DNA of 5,428 nt from positions 1 through 5,428 of the forward strand of contig MFGW01000122.1 of the NCBI GenBank assembly GCA_001780385.1. Reading direction: 5' to 3'. Origin of the DNA: Candidatus Fischerbacteria bacterium RBG_13_37_8 (GTDB lineage Bacteria > Acidobacteriota > HRBIN11 > MFGW01). The position numbers and the translations under genes were made by a program. Within the stretch, counting starts at the first letter, position 1. Each line of letters begins with the position of its first letter. The notes under the pieces are model-generated. The model was not told the origin of the DNA, did no database searches, and worked only from the letters and a program-made list of their open reading frames with translations. Positions 1 through 5,428 of this stretch are shown in pieces.

Positions 1-22
1 TAGAACAGAAAGCTTTTTGCGG

Positions 23-134
23 GTCCCCAGTCCCCAGTCCCCAGTCCCCAGTCCCCATTCCCCAGTCCCCAGTCCCCATTCCCCATTCCCTAGTCCCTAG
101 TCCCCAGTCCCCAGTCCCTAGTCCCCAGTCCCTG
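23..134. repeat. Tandem heptamer array, 16 units of (G/T)TCCC(C/T)A
   Basis: Sixteen consecutive 7-bp units run without a single insertion or deletion. Ten are GTCCCCA. The variants are TTCCCCA (58, 79), TTCCCTA (86), GTCCCTA (93, 114) and a final GTCCCTG (128). On the minus strand this gives sixteen runs of three or four G separated by 3-4 nt, so that strand could form G-quadruplexes. The unit is a rotation of CCCCAGT, and from memory it resembles the short tandemly repeated repetitive (STRR) heptamers described in cyanobacteria. That likeness does not identify the host. The array ends 5 bp before the extended -10 element of the next gene. Mutation pattern and strict phase suggest slippage-driven growth. 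Any regulatory role is inference. Confidence 0.95.
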
Positions 135-139
135 TCTCG

Positions 140-155
140 TGATATAATGTGGGAG
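140..155 (+). promoter_or_regulatory. Extended -10 promoter and weak SD for the glycosyltransferase gene
   Basis: TGaTATAAT lies at 140-148, a perfect extended -10 element. The expected -35 position (about 120-125) lies within the heptamer array and has no TTGACA-like hexamer, so the TG extension would have to compensate. Transcription would be expected to start near 155, only about 5 nt before the ATG at 160. The only Shine-Dalgarno-like sequence is GGGAG at 151-155, spaced 4 nt from the ATG, and it would be largely lost from such a transcript. Either initiation is almost leaderless or a promoter further upstream is used. Confidence 0.55.
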
Positions 156-159
156 ATGT

Positions 160-2202
160 ATGAAACTTAGATCAACATTAATACAGTATAAAAACCGGCC
201 GTGGCTCATCTTGTGCGGGCTTGCTGTCATTATTCTGGTTCTATATGGGAATGCAATTACGAATGAATTCACATTCGATGATATCAATAATATTATGCAT
301 AATGATTATCTGCGCAGTGCGAATGGAATAGCACAACTCGCATTTTCGCCGGTAAGACCTGGTGAGGTATTGCGCGGTTATTTGTACAGACCATTTCTTG
401 CCTTCATTCAATATATTATTGGCTCTGTGTTTGGTTTTTCGCCAGTTCCTTTTCATACTGCAAATCTTATCTTCTATACGCTTAATTGTTTCCTGCTCTT
501 CTTGTTTCTGAAAAAGCTGTTCAATGAACGAATTGCAATCGTTGCCACGCTGATTTTCACCTTCCATCCTATTCATACGGAAGTGGTGGCAAGCGCCGTA
601 TCAATTACCGAAATGCTAGCATTTCTGTTCAGCATGTTTGTGCTGATAGCATATTTGAAAAGCTCGGCAAGCATCAAATATCTCGCGATTGTGTCCCTCG
701 GTTATTTTCTGGCACTTCTTTCCAAGGAAACTGCGATACTGCTTCCTCTTGTCATTCTGCTGCTAGCGATTTATCGAAATGAACCGCTCCGTCACTACTT
801 GCATATGGGTATTTGGTGTGGGGTGCCGCTTCTTATTTATTTTATGCTGCGTTATCATGTAATCGGATCATTTCTGCAAAGCATGGAAACACAGATCCCT
901 TTTCTGAATAATCCACTAAGTACCATGCCGTTTTTTGAACGCGTTATTAACGCTGTGCATATTCTCGGTCGATATCTTGTTCTCCTGTTTTTGCCCGTAC
1001 AATTATCTGCTGATTATGCATACAATTCCATTCATTTGTTGATTTCAGCAAGTTCTATGCTCTTCCTAATATCATTGCTGGTTCATGTAATACTGCTTGG
1101 TATTGCATTCGTATTTCTTAAAAAGAATACATTGTTGTCTTTCAGTATCATTATTTTTTACCTTGGTGTATTACCTTCCGCCAATCTGCTTTTTGTGTCT
1201 GGAACCATTATGGGTGAACGGTTAATATATCTCTCCAGCATTGGATTTGCCACAGCTATGGCAGGTTTATACTGGTACCTGCATCACACCTGGAATATAC
1301 ACAAGAACCTGCTCACTGCATGTCTTGTAATCATTCTCTTTCTTTTCGGCTGTAAAACAATAGCACGAAATACCGATTGGGAAAATAATTACACTCTTTT
1401 CAAAAGCGCCATTCAATACTATCCGGATAATGCGAAGGCAAACTATAATTATGCTGTGTTGAGTTATGAGCGAGGGGATGCAGAAGCATGCCAGCGCCAT
1501 GCGGAGAAAACGTTGTCAATTTATCCAGATTATTACAAGGCAACCATGCTGCTTGCGCAATTAGAAATAGATCGGGGTAAGTATAATGCTGCAGAACGAA
1601 TGCTCATGGAAGTGCCATCCATGCCGGATAATATCGAGAGCCTGCATCTGATGCGTGGATTCATTTATGTACAAACCAACCGTTTCACTAAAGCTATTGA
1701 ATTATATAAAAGCGCATTAGAAAAAATTCCGCATTCATTTGCAATTATGTATCATCTTGCACTCTGTTATTTCGACTTTAAGGATTACGCTAATGCGACA
1801 CAATATTTACAGCAAGCTATTGAAATCATGGATCATCCTGATGCACATTATTACCTCGGTCAAATATATCTCATTTATTTTGATTACAACAATGCCGCCA
1901 TTCATTTTGCCATTGCAATTTCTTCACGGCAATTTGGCAACATGAGTATTTTGAATCTCATTTATTGCAAGACACAATTAGGCGAATATCAGCAGGCATT
2001 GAAAATTATAGAGGAATCTATTGCCCGGGGTGTGGATGAACCAGATTTGTATTTATTAGCAGCGTATTCATCGTTGAAGATGAACAATATTCCCAAATCA
2101 CAATATTATTTTGACAAGTTACGACAATCCGGCATACGTTCCTGCACGCAATTGCGTTTCTCTTCTCTCTGCCAGCAACTGATAAGAGGGATTAGGGAAT
2201 AG
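160..2202 (+). CDS. TMTC-like membrane glycosyltransferase (GT-C fold) with C-terminal TPR domain
   Basis: 680 residues. The N-terminal ~400 residues are polytopic with about 11-12 membrane segments, the first at about 14-32. They carry motifs of the TMTC/PMT-type GT-C family: acidic FDD (39-41) in the first external loop, YRP (76-78), HPIHTE (136-141), SKE (188-190), LSADY (282-286), GERLIY (352-357) and RNTDW (403-407). Known TMTC proteins use polyprenyl-phosphate mannose to O-mannosylate proteins; the bacterial donor and acceptor here are unknown. Residues 425-662 form seven TPR units in exact 34-residue phase (425, 459, 493, 527, 561, 595, 629), probably periplasmic and binding a protein partner or acceptor. 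The start is ATG 160: an in-frame TAA at 145-147 precludes an upstream start, and M1 places basic residues before the first helix. The last residues (RGIRE) and the TAG stop lie in a heptamer repeat. A strong terminator follows, so this is probably a single-gene transcript. Family assignment is firm; substrate is not. Confidence 0.88.
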   Translation: MKLRSTLIQYKNRPWLILCGLAVIILVLYGNAITNEFTFDDINNIMHNDYLRSANGIAQLAFSPVRPGEVLRGYLYRPFLAFIQYIIGSVFGFSPVPFHTANLIFYTLNCFLLFLFLKKLFNERIAIVATLIFTFHPIHTEVVASAVSITEMLAFLFSMFVLIAYLKSSASIKYLAIVSLGYFLALLSKETAILLPLVILLLAIYRNEPLRHYLHMGIWCGVPLLIYFMLRYHVIGSFLQSMETQIPFLNNPLSTMPFFERVINAVHILGRYLVLLFLPVQLSADYAYNSIHLLISASSMLFLISLLVHVILLGIAFVFLKKNTLLSFSIIIFYLGVLPSANLLFVSGTIMGERLIYLSSIGFATAMAGLYWYLHHTWNIHKNLLTACLVIILFLFGCKTIARNTDWENNYTLFKSAIQYYPDNAKANYNYAVLSYERGDAEACQRHAEKTLSIYPDYYKATMLLAQLEIDRGKYNAAERMLMEVPSMPDNIESLHLMRGFIYVQTNRFTKAIELYKSALEKIPHSFAIMYHLALCYFDFKDYANATQYLQQAIEIMDHPDAHYYLGQIYLIYFDYNNAAIHFAIAISSRQFGNMSILNLIYCKTQLGEYQQALKIIEESIARGVDEPDLYLLAAYSSLKMNNIPKSQYYFDKLRQSGIRSCTQLRFSSLCQQLIRGIRE

Positions 2203-2213
2203 GGATTGGGGAA
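2186..2213. repeat. Short G-rich heptamer cluster overlapping the stop codon
   Basis: Four heptamers in phase: GAGGGAT, TAGGGAA, TAGGGAT and TGGGGAA, followed by a decayed unit (TAGGCGC). They are close to the reverse complement of the upstream array units (TGGGGAA is the exact complement of TTCCCCA; TAGGGAA of TTCCCTA). The two sets therefore lie in inverted orientation on either side of the glycosyltransferase gene. The TAG stop at 2200-2202 and the preceding codons are made of repeat sequence. A single opposite-orientation unit (AGTCCCT) follows at 2234-2240. Confidence 0.8.
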
Positions 2214-2279
2214 TAGGCGCTTAGCGCAATTTTAGTCCCTTGGTTGGGAATTTCTTGCATTTTTGGCAAAAAAAAATTG

Positions 2280-2355
2280 AACCACAGAGAATCTAGCGTT
2301 TTAAGCAAGCAAGGCTCGCTTAAAACGCTAGATTCTCTGTGGTTTTTTTCTTTTT
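2280..2355 (+). terminator. Perfect 27-bp inverted repeat with T tract; probable bidirectional terminator
   Basis: The arms at 2280-2306 and 2318-2344 are perfect reverse complements over 27 bp, separated by an 11-nt loop (2307-2317). Seven T follow directly (2343-2349, overlapping the arm end), then C and five more T. Upstream, nine A (2268-2276) would give a U tract for transcripts of the other strand. The position, between a finished gene and the promoter of the next, fits an intrinsic terminator for the glycosyltransferase transcript. The stem is much longer than most intrinsic terminators, so it may also be a copy of a mobile palindromic repeat (REP or MITE type) that serves as a terminator. 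The arm contains ACCACAGAGA, a motif I recall as common in dispersed repeats of environmental bacteria. Confidence 0.75.
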
Positions 2356-2414
2356 AAAATAACCTGATGAGATATATCTTATTGAGCGCTTATGCCCCAG
2401 TCCTTATTTCCTCT

Positions 2415-2457
2415 TTCGCACGCATCGAGTTTATGCTATAATTAGCAATTACGGAGG
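2415..2457 (+). promoter_or_regulatory. Extended -10 promoter and strong SD for the secreted-protein/SBP operon
   Basis: TGcTATAAT at 2434-2442 is a perfect extended -10 element. A weak -35 candidate, TTCGCA (2415-2420, four of six matches to TTGACA), lies 16 bp upstream. The start point would be near 2449, giving a leader of about 14 nt that still holds the Shine-Dalgarno GGAGG (2453-2457), 5 nt from the ATG. A small inverted repeat, TAATT-AGC-AATTA (2439-2451), overlaps the -10 element and start point. It could be an operator half-site pair, but it is short and AT-rich, so chance is likely. Confidence 0.6.
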
Positions 2458-2462
2458 TTATT

Positions 2463-3179
2463 ATGAATAGAAGTATCAAATTGCTCATGATCTTCTGCCT
2501 CATGACGTTCAGCATGGTTTTGGCAGAAGAAATTCCACAAAAAGATACGGAAAGTACTGTTCCCGAATTGATTGAATTTCATGATGTGATTTATCAAATC
2601 TGGCATAATGCTTATCCTGCCAAAGATATTGAAACGCTGAAAGGTTTTGTAAAAGATATCGATGCAGGTTTTGCTAAGATTGAGCAGGCAAAATTACCAG
2701 GCATTCTACGTGATAAGCAGGACGCATGGAACAAAGGACTTGCCGAATTTAAAAAGGCAGTCGAGGAATATGACAACGCTGCTGCCGGCAGTGATGATCA
2801 GAAACTCCTCGATGCGGCTGAAGAACTGCATGCACGCTTTGAACTTATGATACGCATCATCCGTCCTATTGCTACTGAAGTTGACGCATATCACAGGGAG
2901 CTCTATGTTGTGTATCACAAGTATTTACCAGAAAAACAGTATGACCAGATCAAGGGAATTGCGGGAGATATGGTGAATAAAGCAGAAGCCATAACCAAGG
3001 TAGTGCTTTCGAAAAGACTGGAATCCAAGACCGAAAAATATCAAAAAGCTGCGACTGTATTGCTTGAGAAGACTAAAAAACTTGCAGACACCTGTAAGTC
3101 AGATGCGAATGATGCTATCGATAAAGCAGTCGATGACATGCATAAAGCCTACCAGGAACTGGTAAGTATTTTTGAATAA
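2463..3179 (+). CDS. Secreted all-helical protein of two tandem three-histidine domains, function unknown
   Basis: 238 residues; I do not recognise the family. A signal peptide is clear: basic start (MNRSIK), hydrophobic core 7-20, probable cleavage after A21 (VLA|EE). The mature protein is charged and helical. It consists of two copies, residues 36-133 and 140-237, that align without gaps at an offset of 104. I count 16 identities in 98, including H40/H144, H48/H152, P52/P156, K60-G61/K164-G165, D65/D169 and H123/H227. These are all six histidines in the protein. Each copy looks like a four-helix bundle with two histidines in the first helix and one in the last, broken by the conserved proline after helix 1. 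This suggests a metal or haem site per bundle, but that is inference. There is no CxxCH, so it is not a c-type cytochrome; the only mature cysteine is C211. It has its own promoter and strong SD, and lies 42 nt before the solute-binding protein gene, probably in one operon. Confidence 0.85.
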   Translation: MNRSIKLLMIFCLMTFSMVLAEEIPQKDTESTVPELIEFHDVIYQIWHNAYPAKDIETLKGFVKDIDAGFAKIEQAKLPGILRDKQDAWNKGLAEFKKAVEEYDNAAAGSDDQKLLDAAEELHARFELMIRIIRPIATEVDAYHRELYVVYHKYLPEKQYDQIKGIAGDMVNKAEAITKVVLSKRLESKTEKYQKAATVLLEKTKKLADTCKSDANDAIDKAVDDMHKAYQELVSIFE

Positions 3180-3221
3180 TTTGGCACGACCGGGCGCAAT
3201 CCTCTATGAAAGGAGGTAGTA

Positions 3222-4730
3222 ATGCTCTATAAAAAGTATCTGCTTATAATAATAGCAAGTTGTGTGCTTATTTGTTCCAATGCACATGCATTGGATAAAG
3301 AACAAATTAATGTAGGGATATTAGTACCGATAAATTCATTATATCCATGGGGTGAAATAATACTTGAACCCATGTATGTAATGGAAAATATATTTGAAAC
3401 GCTTACAAAAATGAAAGAGGGGAGCATTGAAATTGAGCCATGTCTTGCTCTCAGGATTGATCCCTCACCGGATTACAAAATATGGACAGCATACCTGCGC
3501 AAAAATGTTACGTTTCATGATGACACGCCATTCAATGCAGCTGCTGTAGTAGCATCGTTCTCTGTGCAGGATTCCTTAAAAAATAAAGTAAAGAAACTTG
3601 ATGATTACACGGTTGTATTCACACTTGATAAACCAAATGTTACCTTTCCCATAACATTGTCAACTCCTTATTACGGCATAGCATCACAATCAACTATTGA
3701 TTGCTACAAGACAAACTGCCGCACACCTGTTATTGTGGGAACCGGTCCATACAAATTGCAGAATTGGCACCCGCCATCAGAAATTATTTTGGGTGCCAAT
3801 GAAGCATATTGGGGCAAAAAACCATTTTTCAAAAAAGCGGGATTTTTTTCATATGAAAAGGATGAAGCATTGCTTGAAGCACTCAAAAAAGGGACAGTAC
3901 ACCTTGCACCGACTATTAAACCAAAAAATATAGCTGCAATCAGTGAGATGCCGCATCTGCAATTCAGAACAATACAAACGTTGTCAATCTGCACATTTCT
4001 TTTAAATACAGAACGCAAACCATTCAATGATTCTCGCATACGACAGGCAATTAACTATGCAATTAATAAAAAAGAACTCGTGAGAAAATATTTCCTCGGG
4101 GGACAGACTGGAATAGCTGCAAATACATTTACTCCTCCAGCAATTCTACGTCTTTATGATCCGTCACTGTCAAAAGAATATGATCCAGAAAAAGCAAAAG
4201 CACTGCTGAAAGAAGCAGGATACCCTGATGGTTTTGAAGTTACATTAGCAATTACCAATAATCCAAGACCCTATCTGCCCGATCCTATAGAAATTTCTAA
4301 CGATGTCAGCAAGAATCTTCAGGCTGTTGGAATAAAATCAAAGGTTGAGATTATTGTATCGCCTAACGAAAGCGGAAATCCTTTTCTCCAGGGAAAATAC
4401 GAAATGACAATCTCCGGATGGCTCTCTGATTCTCCTGATCCTGATGATTATTTAACTTCATTATTTGCCACTCAATCTATTGATGCGGCTAATATTTCAC
4501 GATATTCCAACAAGAAAATAGATACGCTGTTAGAACAAGGACGGAGTCAGAAAAACCCGGCAGAGCGTTTGAAAATTTATCAACAGGTACAAACAATTCT
4601 ACACCAGGAAATGCCATTTGTGCCGCTTTTTTATTCATTACAGACTATAGCCTGGCATAATAAAATAAAAAATTTTATTCCTCAATCCATTAACAGGTTA
4701 TATCTGCAACCGCTTTCACTTGAGGAATAA
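3222..4730 (+). CDS. ABC transporter solute-binding protein, family 5 (peptide/nickel/haem type)
   Basis: 502 residues, within the usual 500-550 for SBP_bac_5 proteins such as DppA, OppA and NikA. It captures a ligand in the periplasm and delivers it to an ABC permease. Family signatures in order: YLRKNVTFHDDTPF (91-104), GTGPYKL (173-179), NEAYWG (193-198), RIRQAINYAINK (272-283), YDPEKAKALLKEAGYP (320-335), GWLSDSPDPDDYLTSLF (399-415), RYSNKKIDTLL (427-437) and a C-terminal MPFVPLFYS (464-472). The region between the FHDDTPF motif and DDYTV (128-131) is shortened, with only about 20 residues. The signal peptide has a basic MLYKK and a hydrophobic core; cleavage after AHA (A23) is favoured. 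A possible lipobox, IASC (C14), is less likely because the hydrophobic core continues past it. C161 and C166 could form a disulfide. The SD (AAAGGAGGT, 3209-3217) is near-perfect, 4 nt before ATG. It follows the secreted protein by 42 nt with no terminator between. No permease or ATPase gene is seen. The ligand cannot be read from sequence; the GW...PDPDDY motif resembles peptide binders. Confidence 0.92.
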   Translation: MLYKKYLLIIIASCVLICSNAHALDKEQINVGILVPINSLYPWGEIILEPMYVMENIFETLTKMKEGSIEIEPCLALRIDPSPDYKIWTAYLRKNVTFHDDTPFNAAAVVASFSVQDSLKNKVKKLDDYTVVFTLDKPNVTFPITLSTPYYGIASQSTIDCYKTNCRTPVIVGTGPYKLQNWHPPSEIILGANEAYWGKKPFFKKAGFFSYEKDEALLEALKKGTVHLAPTIKPKNIAAISEMPHLQFRTIQTLSICTFLLNTERKPFNDSRIRQAINYAINKKELVRKYFLGGQTGIAANTFTPPAILRLYDPSLSKEYDPEKAKALLKEAGYPDGFEVTLAITNNPRPYLPDPIEISNDVSKNLQAVGIKSKVEIIVSPNESGNPFLQGKYEMTISGWLSDSPDPDDYLTSLFATQSIDAANISRYSNKKIDTLLEQGRSQKNPAERLKIYQQVQTILHQEMPFVPLFYSLQTIAWHNKIKNFIPQSINRLYLQPLSLEE

Positions 4731-4751
4731 AACAGTGAACAGTGAACAGTG
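4731..4751. repeat. Tandem heptamer AACAGTG, three perfect copies
   Basis: Three exact AACAGTG units begin on the first base after the TAA stop of the solute-binding protein gene (4728-4730). The unit differs in sequence from the GTCCCCA-type arrays but has the same 7-bp length and again sits at a gene boundary. Confidence 0.85.
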
Positions 4752-4878
4752 TTGAGGCGGACCACATTAGGGATTGTTACGTTTGCCTCCGACAAACTCA
4801 CAATGACAAAGCGTCAGGGATTGCTTCGAAAGGGCAGACACATTGGTCTGCCCCTACATCGCAGAACTCGCAAAGAAT
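4752..4878. repeat. Intergenic dispersed-repeat remnants with 8-bp hairpin
   Basis: This spacer holds no gene. GGGCAGAC (4832-4839) and GTCTGCCC (4846-4853) form a perfect 8-bp stem with a 6-nt loop. GTTTG (4781-4785) and CAAAC (4793-4797) form a weaker 5-bp stem. The word AGGGATTG occurs twice (4769-4776 and 4817-4824), the second continuing as CTTCG, and CAATGAC lies between them. These words are familiar from noncoding dispersed repeats of many bacterial genomes, so I read the spacer as decayed repeat copies. The hairpin lacks a T tract and is not called a terminator. No clear promoter for the nitrilase gene is visible here. Confidence 0.5.
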
Positions 4879-4893
4879 AAAGGAGATATTTCT

Positions 4894-5428
4894 ATGACGA
4901 CTAAAACCATTCCCGTCGCAATTATTCAACATAGTCCCGTGTTTCTGAACCTGGAAGCAAGTATTGATAAAGCATGCAGATTAATAGATGAAGCATCGGT
5001 ACAGGGAGCACGGGTCATTGTTTTTCCTGAGACATGGCTGCCGGGATACCCGGTTTGGATTGACAGTTCACCCGGTGCTGCATTATGGCGTAATAAATCC
5101 ACCCACTCGCTCTATCGCATACTATCCGAAAATGCACTCATTATCCCCGGACCACAGGTGAATCGTCTCCTTAAAGCCGCAGAGAAAGCAAATGCATATG
5201 TGGTCATGGGTACGCATGAACTGCGCGGCGGTTCACTCTATAATACGATGCTCTTTCTTGGTACTGATGGAACAACCTATCACCTGCACCGCAAACTTAC
5301 GCCTACCTATACTGAACGACTTATCTGGGCACAGGGTGATGGCAATACACTAACCGTTATCGAGACGGAACTGGGCAGAATAGGCGGACTCATCTGCTGG
5401 GAACACTGGCTTCCCTTAGCACGCGCTG
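4894..5428 (+). CDS. Nitrilase (branch 1 of the nitrilase superfamily), 3' end outside the window
   Basis: The reading frame is open from ATG 4894 to the window end: 178 codons, about half of the usual 310-350 residues. The catalytic triad is complete: E46 in VFPETWLPGYP (43-53), K134 in HRKLTPTY (132-139) and C168 in GGLICWEHWLPLARA (164-178). E141 in TERLIWAQGDG (140-150) matches the second conserved glutamate. The CWEHW and ERLIW...QGDG motifs are those of true nitrilases, which hydrolyse organic nitriles to carboxylic acids and ammonia through a cysteine thioimidate, rather than of amidases or carbamoylases. It should be cytosolic; no signal peptide is seen. The SD AAAGGAG (4879-4885) is spaced 8 nt from the ATG. 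It lies 163 nt after the solute-binding protein gene, separated by repeats, so co-transcription is uncertain. Nothing nearby shows the nitrile substrate. Confidence 0.93.
   Translation, partial: MTTKTIPVAIIQHSPVFLNLEASIDKACRLIDEASVQGARVIVFPETWLPGYPVWIDSSPGAALWRNKSTHSLYRILSENALIIPGPQVNRLLKAAEKANAYVVMGTHELRGGSLYNTMLFLGTDGTTYHLHRKLTPTYTERLIWAQGDGNTLTVIETELGRIGGLICWEHWLPLARA

Noticed and set aside
23..134. CRISPR-like repeat array
   Set aside because: Units are 7 bp and directly adjacent, with no unique spacers and no cas genes.
90..287. Minus-strand open frame reading into the heptamer array
   Set aside because: Its tail is a translation of the tandem repeat and the rest is antisense to the glycosyltransferase start.
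241..576. Open frame of 111 codons on the minus strand
   Set aside because: It lies wholly within the membrane glycosyltransferase gene, which has strong family motifs; the minus frame has no recognisable domain or SD.
2217..2227. GCGC-TTA-GCGC hairpin or protein site
   Set aside because: Only 4 bp of stem, expected by chance, and no T tract.
2463..3179. c-type cytochrome or lipoprotein
   Set aside because: There is no CxxCH motif, and the only N-terminal cysteine (C12) lies inside the hydrophobic core without a lipobox.
3239..3263. Lipoprotein signal at IASC in the solute-binding protein
   Set aside because: The hydrophobic segment continues beyond the cysteine to a good AHA cleavage site, so ordinary secretion is more likely; not excluded.
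3704..4039. Open frame of 111 codons on the minus strand
   Set aside because: It is antisense to the conserved centre of the solute-binding protein gene and shows no domain of its own.
4832..4853. Intrinsic terminator after the solute-binding protein gene
   Set aside because: The 8-bp GC-rich hairpin is followed by CTACATC, not by a T tract.

Overview
This is bacterial DNA with moderately low G+C (judged by eye). It has ATG starts, strong Shine-Dalgarno sites and proteins with export signals. The cell type is probably Gram-negative, because two genes encode predicted periplasmic proteins. I cannot place the organism. The mix of a TMTC-like glycosyltransferase, heptamer repeats and dispersed hairpin repeats fits repeat-rich environmental bacteria such as Planctomycetes or Omnitrophica-like lineages, or cyanobacteria, but this is weak inference.

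Layout, all genes on the + strand. Positions 23-134 are a strict tandem array of 16 heptamers (GTCCCCA type). It ends just before an extended -10 promoter (TGaTATAAT) for a 680-residue membrane protein (160-2202). That protein has a TMTC/PMT-like GT-C glycosyltransferase domain followed by seven 34-residue TPR units. Its last codons and its stop codon lie inside a second heptamer cluster of opposite orientation (2186-2213). A perfect 27-bp inverted repeat with a T tract (2280-2355) probably ends this transcript.

A second extended -10 promoter (2415-2442) precedes a probable two-gene operon. The first gene (2463-3179) encodes a secreted, all-helical protein of unknown function, built from two copies of a domain of about 98 residues. 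All six of its histidines fall at equivalent positions in the two copies. The second gene (3222-4730), 42 nt downstream, encodes a family 5 (peptide/nickel/haem type) solute-binding protein. Together they may form a periplasmic capture module for a peptide, metal or haem-like ligand. No permease or ATPase is present in the window.

Positions 4731-4893 hold a third heptamer repeat (AACAGTG x3), starting on the base after the stop codon, and what looks like remnants of dispersed repeats with an 8-bp hairpin. The window ends inside a branch 1 nitrilase gene (4894 onward) with the Glu-Lys-Cys triad intact.

I see no defence system, CRISPR, transposase or RNA gene. The best leads are the duplicated three-histidine protein and the placement of heptamer repeats exactly at gene boundaries.
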